Shown piece by piece: positions 51,470 through 62,372 of a stretch of 64,000 bases of DNA (positions within the stretch are counted from its first letter, which is position 1; each line of letters starts with the position of its first letter). Position numbers and translations under genes: made by a program. The notes under the pieces are model-generated. The model was not told the DNA's origin, did not search any database, and worked only from the letters and a program-made list of their open reading frames with translations. Source of the DNA: Rotaria macrura (taxonomy: Eukaryota; Rotifera; Eurotatoria; Philodinida; Philodinidae); assembly GCA_900239685.1 (NCBI GenBank), contig OENT01000207.1, positions 62,001 to 126,000 on the forward strand. The letters run 5' to 3'.

Positions 51470-51501
51470 GGGGGTGGGGGGGGGGGNNNNNNNNNNNNNN
51501 N
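51470..51501. other. Poly-G tract followed by 15-N gap
   Basis: Five G, one T and eleven G (51470-51486) run into fifteen N (51487-51501). The G run could form a quadruplex and probably stopped sequencing. It lies just beyond the 3' end of the minus-strand GPCR gene. Confidence 0.85.
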
Positions 51502-51527
51502 GGAATATACTACAAAATATGTCAAGT

Positions 51528-53450
51528 TTATGAAATACAATCTAATGATTGACCGATTCGTAGAGCTTTTGTTTTTAAAAATGCTCGCAATTCATGATTG
51601 TATACATATAAATTGATAATGTTAAAAAAGAAACTTATTTCAGCTAACAAGACCAGAAGATAATATAGAAGTAGATTGACTCTAACGTACGCCACATAAA
51701 CTAAATATACGTAGATTGGACACCAGCCTCCACAGAATATGCAAAACATGAAGACTGAATGACGTAAGAGATGAGTATCGCGGCGAGTTAATTGCTGATT
51801 TGGTTGAATCTCATTGGTTGGTTGTATTCCAGGCAGTCCAGTTTGAGCGTGAACTCTATTAGATGACGAGTGAACATGGATAAATATGCGCATATTGACG
51901 ACGAGACAGATCGATGCAGGACATAAAACAACAATGAATAGGGAGTAAATTTCGCACCATGGTTGTCGGTCGCAAAATCTAACCTTCATTAAAACAAGAA
52001 AATTTATTCATTTTCGAACGCCTTCATTGGCACACATTACTACAAATCGTCATCGCATTGAACACAAGCGTTGAATAATCTAGTCACTTTCCGATTAACA
52101 TCCGTATAGTGATAAAATATTGCGCAGTGAGGAAAAGGAATAAATAATTTTTTTCTAGAAATACTGAAGCTGAGGTCCATTTAGGACAATTCTATGAGAA
52201 ATTGAAGCTACTATGTATCAATCTTTCGATTTGTTCGCTTAAGTAAAGTAAGGAATATAGATTGACCCGTTTGTTCGATATATATGGACGCTATGATGGT
52301 GCTGTACTAACAGATCCCTGGTCAGCTTGCTCAAGCTCGAACGACTTTTGCCTAAATTACAAAACAAGATTAACATAGACTACATAACAGAACTGTAAAC
52401 TGGTCCAATTAGAACATATACTATTCTTCACACACAGATTATGTTCAAATACGGATGTTTCGCACTTATAATAAGGAAACAAACGAGATTACTGTGAAAA
52501 ACAATGCAACTATATTACATTGATGAAGTTCGTTTTCTGATAATGAACGAGCTAACTCCAATTTAAAAATAAGTAATAGCTTTATGTTCGAATCTTTTTT
52601 CTACACGACATCAACAAAATAAGCAAAACATTTGATTTGTAGATGAATAGTTTCTTGTTGAACTCTTACAGATTCAATGGTTTTTTCTATTTGATTTTTT
52701 CTATAAGTTGGTATGCCCATTGATTTGTCTCTAACGAATGGAAGAAAAATCTAATGAACTTCTCTGTAAATGTACGTATGTAAATATATAATTAATCTGC
52801 TTTTTGTTCATAACTCTAACATTCTTCTGAAGATTAGATATATCGTACGTCATAAATAGGGGTCTGGTGAAAGACATAATCACCCATCGACGAGACTGAC
52901 TTTTTATGCTTATCACTATTGTGTTGTTTTCAACCAATTCATATTAATGTAGGGTGTTGGATCACCAGAATGAAATCTTCATCGATATCTATCACTTGAG
53001 AATACTTCTTACCGTGAGTACTGGTGGAATAGCAATCGGTATACTTAGGATAAAACCAGTTATCCATTGTCCCAATATACATGTAACTACCCATTTGTTT
53101 GTTTTAAAAAATGCGTTAGAACCAAATATTATAGAACAGCATCGATTGATTGAAACGGTAACCATAGATAATGATAATTGACAATTGAACAGAAGTTCAG
53201 TGTAATTTAATATAGCGCAGCCGACTCTGTTGATCGCATTCAAATCGCGATATAATGCCCAAAGATAGAAAATAATCCAATACAGACCAGCACAAATGAT
53301 TGATAAAGATATATTGAGTGTAAAAATATTGAAACGATTGTGGAATCGCCTTTTAACAATAATTAAAATAGCATACATAGCAGATGAAACAACGCTGATT
53401 AGGAGAGCAGCAATTGCAATATAAATAGTGGTAAGAATAAAATCAACCAT
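51528..53450 (-). CDS. Rhodopsin-like G-protein-coupled receptor, two exons
   Basis: Exons 53450-53013 and 51983-51528 join in phase 0 (donor ACG|GTAAGA, acceptor GAAG|GTTAGA) across a 1029-bp intron to give 297 aa. Seven hydrophobic segments can be traced: TM1 IYIAIAALLISVVS; TM2 IFTLNISLSIICAGLYW; TM3 region QLSLSMVTVSINRCCSII, where NRC takes the place of DRY; TM4 VTCILGQWITGFILSIP, with the conserved Trp; TM5 IYSLFIVVLCPASICLV, with Pro; TM6 FMFCIFCGGWCPIYVY, with the CGGWCP signature; and TM7 FFFNIINLYVYNHELR. The Cys pair is GCAIL before TM3 and FCDRQPWC in loop 2. It is a surface receptor of unknown ligand in the divergent rotifer GPCR style, and is not a close copy of the receptor at 30.7 kb. 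Confidence 0.82.
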
Positions 53451-56400
53451 TCCGAGTCTGTAAATTTATGAACTTGCACGGATAATCTGAGGTCTATTTT
53501 ATAAATGCAGCAATTCATTAGTGAAAATAATCAAAGATTTAAATATGAGTGTGAATATTTTTAATAAAATAGATGAATGAAAAGGATTATCCGATAGGCA
53601 AAGCGTAATAGATTAATTAAGGCAGGCTGTTTCTCATTTATAAGTTGTCACACGATGACTGACTTTTGGACTTTCAAAAGATGAATTTTTTTACATAAAA
53701 CAGGTTTCTATTTGCAAAGAGATTCATAATGACGTCAAAATTTGCGTAGCTGTTTATAAGAGCCGCTAAAATTTAAAAAAAAATTCTAATACTCTAGAAG
53801 CTATTCAAATAGCCTTTCTACTCCTGACACAATATCGTACATATGTTTACTATTTCATACGACTGAATATTCCAAATTTGTATAAAAACATGAGTATGAA
53901 TAACCAAATGTGACTATGAAAACAAGTTATAGTTCAAATCATTGACATTTGACTTCATTTTCGTAGTCGCTTGCTCGAATAAAATCAATTATGTCAAATG
54001 AATTCATGTGCTAGTCTGTAAATAGTTATGCAACTCCGTAGGCACTCATTATTTTCTTTTAATAACTATATTGTTGTTTAAATGGCTATTTCAATTAATC
54101 TACACCAGAATATTCTGGAATGAGTCGTTAGAGCAATACATTTTTCGTTTCGCTCATACAAATTTTCATCTTTGTTCTATAGTGCTTTGAGAAAATACAA
54201 ATGAAAATTGAATGTAAAATTTCCTCAAAAGATATTTCAGCTACTCAGATAATTCTTCTCTAACATAAGTTTTAATTATCTGTCTGCAATCGAGAAGATG
54301 CAATCTACCTACACTCTATCATATTTTATGAACAAACAAGCTAATTATCGAGTGTGCCATCACTGATAATAGTTTTGAATCAAGTTGAAAAACAACGTCT
54401 ACGTATAATGTTTAGCAAAAGTGTCTCTTGATAATATGAAACGATCAACTTTCATGTCTGATGATGTCTATTCAAAATAAATGAAAGCTATTACTATATT
54501 CTTATTCGACAAATGCATTTCGAAAGGAAATACATATTCGAAACTCGTAAACACTCAAAAAGTGATGCATTTAGTATAGCATACTATTTAAACAGAAGAA
54601 AACATATACAAACGAGCAATCAAAAGTTCAAAAGAATGCATGTTCAGAAACTTGTATGTTAGTCATTTTGTGACGAAAAAACTCTTCATTGTTGCTGCAA
54701 ATCATTAAACTGCATTGTCATGACTTCTGCTCTTACAAAAGTGATCGTGAATCGAGAACATTCAAATTACATGAAGATCCTAGAATATACTGAAGTTACC
54801 ATGAAAAGGCTACGCTGAAATCATCATACTACTCTATCAAGATTTTTTGGGAGAACTATTCAACAAATTAATGTTCAAAGTCACTCTTTCGATGACATGA
54901 CATTCTCTCTGAACTTTCATTCTCTTAGGTCGTTTTTGTTGTTGCTGTGAAGAACGTATGCAAACACAGCTCATGAAAAGGTGTATGCATTTTAATTGTT
55001 AGATTTTATGAAAAATATAGAGATGGTAAATTCAACATATTGAAGAACTCCCAATGAATAATACTGTAGTGACCAAAGCACTGCTCTATCAAATAGTATT
55101 TGAGTATAATTCAAAAAAGGGACTATTCAATGTTCTCCATATTATCGTACTTCATTAAACAAAAACAAAATAGCCTAGACTATAATGAAGCTTCTTCAGA
55201 GATTCCAGAAAGCACAATCAAAACACGTATGAACAGAGAAAGATTAAATGAGATTTCTGTTTTTTTTTAAAATCAGCACATCTTTTCTAGTAGGGAACTG
55301 GAGAATGGGGGATTTTTTCAAAGTTTTTCGGCAAAAAAACAGGATTCATAATCATAACGTAATGATTTTTTTAGGAAGATTGAATCTTGAAGTAAACCAT
55401 GATTGTGTAGATGTGGTTATGGATTTTTTGGTGTTGATCTCTGCATTATTTTTATCAACAACAACACTCCTCGTCGACATTCCACCACAACGACAGCAAA
55501 AATGAATGCAGATTAAGTTTCAGCTATCAAAATCAGTTATATTTCTTGACTCTGATTTCATGATGAAATTTAACGATTTGGATAAAAATTTCAAGTCGAT
55601 CACCGGCTGAGTTAACTTCTGATTTATTCATGACATTTGTTATGTGTTTTTTGTGTATCTGATAGGTTTATGCTTTACATTTTCTTGGTCTATCTGTTTT
55701 ATCAAGTATTCTCGCAATTGAATTTTCTATGATTTTTTAAAAATTGTTCTTTTCGTATGTTTTTATTTAGGCTTTGAAATATTCATGATATTTTTTAGAC
55801 TTGAGCTAATTGATGTACGTGCTTGTATAAGATGTATTTTTATATTTCAATATTAATATTCATCATTATTTGCTCTTTTCACTCGGCATTCTAATGTATT
55901 ACTTTGGAGTTTAATCATCGTATTCATTAACAATTTATTATTCTCATTTGTCATGCTCTACAAGTGCGCTCTTCTATGGATGACATCTTCTTTTGTTTTT
56001 GGATTCATTATGAATATTAGCTATGGGTATTTTTCGAGATTTTTAACGATGACTTGTACGCTTCTTCAAGAGAGTCTTTCACATTCATACCTTAAACTAC
56101 GAAGGAAATATTTATTAACATTTTTAAATATATTACTTATCCTTTTATAAATTTATTTCTCCATACATTTATTCAAAACTTGAAGTACAGTAATCTGAAT
56201 CACATTTGTAATGTTGGTATAATAATTATTTGAGCAAGGAATACTAGAGCGACATTGCCTAAATCCAAGGATGGATGTGAACGAGTTAAAGCGTTCAATG
56301 TATTTGGGTCTTGATATTATCTTCTATGACTGCCACACTGTGTTCGCCGCATATGCAGTGCTAGAGCGTATGCATTAAGCTGATTTTGTAGTAATGATCA

Positions 56401-57400
56401 TCATTCCATAAGTGACAGTATGAATTTAAGATTGAAAGAGTAATCGCTTAGTAAAGAACAAAAAGAGATTGTCCTCTGTATCATCTGGAAATTTTCTCTC
56501 CTGTCAATTTTTGGTTTGAAAAAGTTCGAAAGCTTCACTGTATTCTTAATGTGAAATAAATAAATGATGGATGAATTTAAGTTTATCTCGTGATTAGTTT
56601 ATTCAAGTATATTTCATCAAGCAACATTGCTATTTTGAATTTATTGACGTTCATGCAGTTTCTCATATACTGATTGATCGGTAATTTTACATTTTCTAAT
56701 GACTATGTTTTTAGATTGCAAATAATATATATATATATATTTATTCAAATAAGATTCACAAATTGATGAGCAAAAAGTGATCGAAAATGGAAATTGAAAA
56801 ATGTGTCTTCAGTATGGTCTAATTAGTCGTATCAAAAGCATATAAGTTAAGATATTTATGTATCGATTTCTAGAGAATATTAAGAACTACCAGAATCTAT
56901 AATTATTTTCCCGAAAGCATCGGTTTATAGCAATGAAAAAATAAAAATATCGGATACTGCAATTTTCATACAGATGAATTTTTAGAGAAAACTTTTGTAC
57001 ACGGAAATAAAACTAATGAAATTTTAATTTACATGATTCGATGTATTTTGATGTGCTGTTTACAACCGGGCTATTTTCAAAAAGTTCTAGCACACTTATT
57101 TGACAAAGTTGCCGTATACACTTGAGGATGCGTTTTGGAAATAATTGATGATATCAATCAAACTTTAATTCATGAGGAGATACTTTCATTATGACCGATA
57201 GTATGTATGAAGAAAAACATCCCAACGGTAACTTTCACGGTTCGTGAGAAGACGAAAATTTATTGCACAGTTTTACAATAAAAAATCTCTAATTCTAATT
57301 TAAAACCAATAGTTTTGAGCTGTATATCTCGAGAACAATGCATCCGTTTGATTTTAAACTTTCAGATTCTTCGTAACTTTTTTTAATTTCTTTAATGTAG
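53451..57400. other. 4-kb intergenic stretch; nothing recognised
   Basis: Very AT-rich, with short frames only. Reading frames at 55248-55505 and 55953-56150 have no recognisable features. A TA microsatellite lies near 56727-56740. Confidence 0.45.
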
Positions 57401-57510
57401 AAATCAGAACAAAATCTGTGCTATTAATTGAGGAAGGTTTCGCAGAAAATAGTGTTGCCTTAGCTGGAGTGCCTCCTGGATACGACTTTCTACCACAATT
57501 AACTTCAGTG
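57401..57510 (+). other. Isolated exon-like segment, GMC-oxidoreductase-like in character
   Basis: Between acceptor-like TTTAATGTAG and donor-like GTAATC, about 36 codons read protein-like (KSVLLIEEGFAE, then AGVPPGYDFLP). VLLIEEG recalls the FAD-domain strand of GMC oxidoreductases. No neighbouring exon was found, so this may be a relic, a lone exon of a gene I cannot see, or chance. Confidence 0.22.
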
Positions 57511-57768
57511 GTAATCATTTGAATAATTGAATTTGTGAAGTTCCTGCGTGTACGAACACATGGGCACACGCGTTGAATATATAAAGAACATTTAGGAGAA
57601 GGCGTGAGTAATATGTGTTGTATCGAGTGTGGTGTGATAGTGGGGAATAAATCATCGATAGACGCAGTATGTATATCAATTTTACATTAGACTCGTTCGG
57701 ATTGATATAAAATCGATTCGGTTCTTTTCGAGGATCAGTTGACTACTACTTATAACCTACAGCTTGTA

Positions 57769-58892
57769 CCCTAGTGAAGGTACTCATAGGCGAGTACTCA
57801 AAAAGTACTTACGCTATAAAATGTCAAGAGTACTCATGTGTTTTGAGTACTCATCAGTTGTACTCCTGCAGTATTAGGATTTGAATACGACTATGGAGTA
57901 CTCGTCGCGTAATATTGATTTTCTCGTGAGTACTACCATGGAATTTTTGTGTACTCGAGTGGTTTATGAACAATACTCATAGACTGATTTTCTGTTCAGC
58001 ATTGTTGAATCAGATTTGTTTTATTTAAATAAAACATTAATTACAAAATATCCCGATATGTCTAGTGAAAATTTGAGAAAACATTAAATATGAGTGATCA
58101 ACTCGTTGCATTTGAGTTATATATTTTTTGTAAAAGATACAGTTAAAATTTTTATTTTTAGAGAATAAAGTAAGAAATAAAAAAATAACTCATTGAGAAC
58201 AGTACAGAATTACTAAAAAGAGATGAATAGTGAATTTTTCATGACATTGAAAAATGCGGGTAACACAAACGGATCAACATAGTTTGGAAAAAAACAGAGT
58301 ATTTTAGACTAATCACTAGTATATAATTGATCTTGAAAATAAATCTGAAAAAACATTAGTACTGAGCGCGAAGAATATTTCATCTAAAATACAGAAAACG
58401 AAATAGGATGAATTTATATTAAAATATGTGACTAAATATTCAATCTCATCTGAGAACGAGAAGTTAACGGTTAATAATTATCAAAAATGAAGATTTCTTT
58501 TTCTCTTTATCCCTAAAGTCACCAATCTAATAAATTCAAAAGATGACTCAAAAGAAGAGGATGGACGACTAAATAGATAGCATACAAATTAAGTTCTTTT
58601 TATTTTTCTTTAATTTAAGCCATTTTTCTTTACTAAATAATTTCAATCGAATGTTTTATATATAGAACTGCATTTGTGTTTTACTAGATATTCATCGGAA
58701 AACAAGCATCAGTACTACATTGAGTACTCAGACCTGTACCTATGAGTAAATCTTTAAGGGAAAACTTGTATAAGTACTCGTGAGAGTACACAAACAGTAT
58801 TCGTACACATAAAATGTTCCGATTACTCACGCAAGTAATTTGAGTTCTAATGCTAGCAAGTCTTACTCGCTTGATGAGTATTTTCACCAGGG
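57769..58892. mobile_element. MITE-like DNA transposon with TA duplication and GAGTACTC arrays
   Basis: The left end reads CCCTAGTGAAGGTACTCA and the reverse complement of the right end reads CCCTGGTGAAAATACTCA; TA flanks both (57767-57768 and 58893-58894). Many GAGTACTC variants crowd the first ~200 bp and the last ~180 bp. The middle is AT-rich and noncoding. At 1124 bp it has no transposase and is non-autonomous. The TA target fits the Tc1/mariner group. Confidence 0.75.
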
Positions 58893-58894
58893 TA

Positions 58895-59958
58895 AGGTAA
58901 TTCTTTGCTTTTTTGTACTTTTTGCACGCTTACGTCATGAATTCTTCTCGGTTCCTTCACGATTGAAGTATGGTCTAAAATGCTACTCATTCCAACGTTT
59001 ATTTCTTAAGAAGTGCACCACTCTCACGAAGCAAACGTCGTGAGTAAACTAACATCGTCAGTTATTATTATTCTATACAAGTTGATTCCGCTGGCGTGTA
59101 TAATCAATTCAACGCAGTCAAAATAAAATATTTCGCAAATGCTACCGCTTGTTCAAACAACATATCTCATACCCTATCGTAACAACAAGTATATTTAATT
59201 GAATATGAAGAATCGATACCAATCGTGGAGAACACATTGCCATCTCGTCTCACTCGACTGAATATTCATTTTTACTAACAAGCCCATCACAATCATCTAC
59301 ATTATAAAAAACGAGCTCAATTAAAAGATGACTGTTTGTCTCATTTTGAGAGTCACCTCATTCAAAACACACATCTACATTCATTTATTATTTCTACAAA
59401 GCTCCGTGTTAACTTCTGCATTTCAATTTTAACTGCTTACTCACTGCTTATATATTATTCAAGTGTGTTGATCAGAACAGCTCGAAATTTTAAGTAACCA
59501 ATTAAAATAAACTGAGGCAATCAGTGCATGAAAGGTTGAAAAGTATGAGAATAAATGAAATAATTACTCTTACATCAGATAGAAATCATGTGCAAGGAGT
59601 GAATTGAACTCTTATCTTATTGCTACGAAACTAAGGAAGCTTAAAAGCATATCGATAGTATCAACAGACAATAAATTTGCTGCTATATCGTTTCTGGTTC
59701 GGGGTACGAAACATCGAAGAGAGGGTTCGAATCTTGGTTCCCACTTACGAAAAATTTGAAGTCATCTAATTTTGAAACTAGCGATACTTTGCAAAGTTTG
59801 TCATCTTCGCTAAAACCCTTAAGGATCTCTTTCAACATTTCTTTCTAGAAAATCTTCTCTTGATGATCTTGCTCGCCTATCCTTTCACATAATAGCAATT
59901 CGTTTTCATTTGTTCTCATCTGTACGAAGTGATTTTCAAGTTCGAGTTTTCGTTTTCA
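58895..59958. other. Upstream flank of the O-fucosyltransferase-like gene
   Basis: No gene. It ends in an acceptor-like CGTTTTCAG (59951-59959), so the downstream gene probably has a 5' UTR exon in this region. Confidence 0.35.
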
Positions 59959-60068
59959 GATAATTGATTTCTATCTTACTTTTAGTATGTATATTTTACT
60001 TCTGTTCCATTAATCTCTTGGGTATAATATGGTCGTCATTTGAATACAAATCACAGATTCTCTTTGAG

Positions 60069-61166
60069 ATGCAAACCATGGCCGATGAAGAAACGCTCAT
60101 ACCCATTGAAAATGACAAGAAATCACAAATTCCGTCGAAATCAACACTTGTTGCATGTGTGTTAATTGTTACTGCATCTTTTCCAATATTTTTTTTCACA
60201 GGCTATCATTGGAAACGAACGAATTTTAAATCCATTACGATCACGAAACCTCGAAAGTATATTACTGCTCTTCCATATGGTCGCTTGTCAAATCAATACT
60301 TTGTAACGACGAAGATGTTGCATCTGGCATATCATTTAAATAGAACTCTCGTTCTCGCACCATACTACGGAGTGGAATTGGACGAAATTTACGATTTAGA
60401 TGCCGTCAATAAGCAATATCGTCGAGATGATCTGACTATTACGTGGAGGAAATATAAACAGATCACGAATATTACGTCTTGTTCATGCCTGAACTCAACG
60501 TATTATGCAAATGAAGAGGATAATATGCCAAAGTGCTCGCCATTAACAGAATCTAAACCTTGCCAATGGTTGTCCTATCATCCAATATTGGGTGAACAAC
60601 GTGTTAAATTAGAAAGCCTGGAGGCCGCATTGGCAATTCAAGATAGTATGATGATTGTAACTGGAAGATGGGTATGGAAATACCGTTCGGTCAAAAGTTT
60701 TCCTGAAATGATTACAGCACATGAAAAGATGGGTTATCATTTCCATGTTACCTACGAGAAAACCATATGGGCCGAAGCCCGCCATATTCATCGATGGCTT
60801 GTTTCAAGGACGAACTCATCTGCCAACACGACGTTAGCTATGCACATACGACGTGGTGACATAGCATTTCGACTGAATCTTACTACCTTTTTGCAGTCAG
60901 CGAAGCAAGTCGCTTTGAAATACTCGATTCATTCAGCACATATTTTCATTGCAACTGATGCAGATGCTGGTGAACTTCAAATTATTCGGCAGACATTCAA
61001 CGCTTCACAAATTGAGTGTCCAGAAGAGGTTTCACCAGGTTGCAAGCACCACCTCCGTCGGATTTTACTTGCTCAAGCTGTATCGTCTTTAGCAACTCAT
61101 TTTATTGGGAGTCACACTTCCACTTTCTCGGGTATGATCGGTACAATGAGAGGTCGTCGGAAATAA
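60069..61166 (+). CDS. Protein O-fucosyltransferase-like glycosyltransferase (type II membrane)
   Basis: About 365 aa, single exon. ATG 60069 is the first in-frame AUG after a splice acceptor at 59959; ATG 60078 (ACCATGG) has better context and would remove three residues. A signal anchor (~28-47, LVACVLIVTASFPIFFF) is followed by a lumenal catalytic region: GRLSNQYF..LHLAYHLNRTLVLAPY near the start, four or more Cys in the middle, and AMHIRRGDIAFRL, the GDP-fucose-contacting HxRRGD motif of the POFUT/GT65-GT68 group. Near the end are HIFIATDAD and HFIGSHTSTFSGMI. It should transfer fucose from GDP-fucose to Ser/Thr of secretory proteins in the ER or Golgi, but the acceptor is unknown. N-glycosylation sequons are present. 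The last residues (GRRK) end slightly early relative to POFUT1, so a small further exon is possible. Confidence 0.8.
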   Translation: MQTMADEETLIPIENDKKSQIPSKSTLVACVLIVTASFPIFFFTGYHWKRTNFKSITITKPRKYITALPYGRLSNQYFVTTKMLHLAYHLNRTLVLAPYYGVELDEIYDLDAVNKQYRRDDLTITWRKYKQITNITSCSCLNSTYYANEEDNMPKCSPLTESKPCQWLSYHPILGEQRVKLESLEAALAIQDSMMIVTGRWVWKYRSVKSFPEMITAHEKMGYHFHVTYEKTIWAEARHIHRWLVSRTNSSANTTLAMHIRRGDIAFRLNLTTFLQSAKQVALKYSIHSAHIFIATDADAGELQIIRQTFNASQIECPEEVSPGCKHHLRRILLAQAVSSLATHFIGSHTSTFSGMIGTMRGRRK

Positions 61167-62260
61167 GAAGTTGAAAGTGGCCAAGCCTCGAACATGTCAA
61201 AAATTTCAAATTGTGTGTCGTGTGTACATTTCTTGTTGATTATGGTTGTGGGGGTGTATGTGTGTATATGTTATTTGTCGGACATGAGCGCACTTGAATC
61301 TGTACATGAGAGGGTGGCTTATAGAATAAGTCATGCTCTTGAATATTTCTCTTTTTCTAAGTTAGGTTCCGAAAAAATCTAACCCATATCCGTAATCTTT
61401 CGACCATGACCGATTCTCGTGATTGCGTTCTTTGTTTTCTTTTCTCTTCTGCATTGATATCATTACTGTTTTTAACATTTCTATTATTGATTATATATTT
61501 ATTTAATCAAATAACCGTATAATGTATCTTTATTATTCAAATCTATTCATATATTGCAACGACAAATTGCAGCAGACCTTTCAATAAGAATTATTCTCTT
61601 ACGTACAGAGATAGACTTTGAGTTCTTGTAACTTCAAACTAATCAATGTACAGAATAAATAAATAAATAACAGTAGCGACTTTAACATTTTCAATAAGTG
61701 TAATACTTCCACTTATTGGAGAAGTCAATCAACTTGTTTGGTGAGAATTTGTTTTCCATAAACACATCAAATCATGTTATAATTAAGTACATAAGAAAAA
61801 GATCAAGTTGTTTTTATGTTCTTATTTCCGACTGTGTTCGTATAATTATAACGTTAATTTATCAAAAGACAATCACAAGAAAATGAATAAGGCTAATCAG
61901 AATGTTTTTATTTTCTTTATCTTTGTCACTTAACTCATAAAATCAATAGGCAATTAGTGATTTAACAGGCAAGATGAAATTTGATAAAAAAGGATAGACT
62001 TTCAAAATGATAACATATTCAAGTCGATACTAATACAGTAACAGTATACGCTGTGATTCATACTATTTCGAAGGATCAATGATAAAACAATTTTCCACTA
62101 GCTAATACTACATATCAAGGTGATCTACATTAATATATTGATAAATTCGATAGAATTCGAAATAATAGCAATAAATTTAGGAACTCAGGAGAGTCATTCC
62201 GACCGTCGGAAGCTGTCTTAAATGGCTATAAGTCGGCATATTACGGCATCCATTTCAACT
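61167..62260. other. 3' flank; no gene
   Basis: AT-rich, with AATAAATAAATAA near 61655. No coding signal. Confidence 0.4.
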
Positions 62261-62265
62261 GACTT

Positions 62266-62372
62266 TTGTCGTAATCTGTCATACCGTTTACGGACCATTT
62301 TTTCGCTAGGAAACGGTGACCATTTTTCACACTATTTTCTTCACATTTTCTGTATGACGGATTACGACGACG
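62266..62372. repeat. Imperfect foldback (inverted repeat)
   Basis: GTCGTAATCTGTCATA (62268-62283) pairs with TATGACGGATTACGAC (62353-62368) with one mismatch, leaving a ~70-nt loop. The surrounding ~250 bp are relatively rich in CG dinucleotides. It may be a MITE remnant. Confidence 0.5.

Noticed and set aside
59690-59760. GGTTCGAATC, a possible tRNA T loop/B box
   Set aside because: The T stem does not pair and no acceptor or anticodon arm can be drawn around it.
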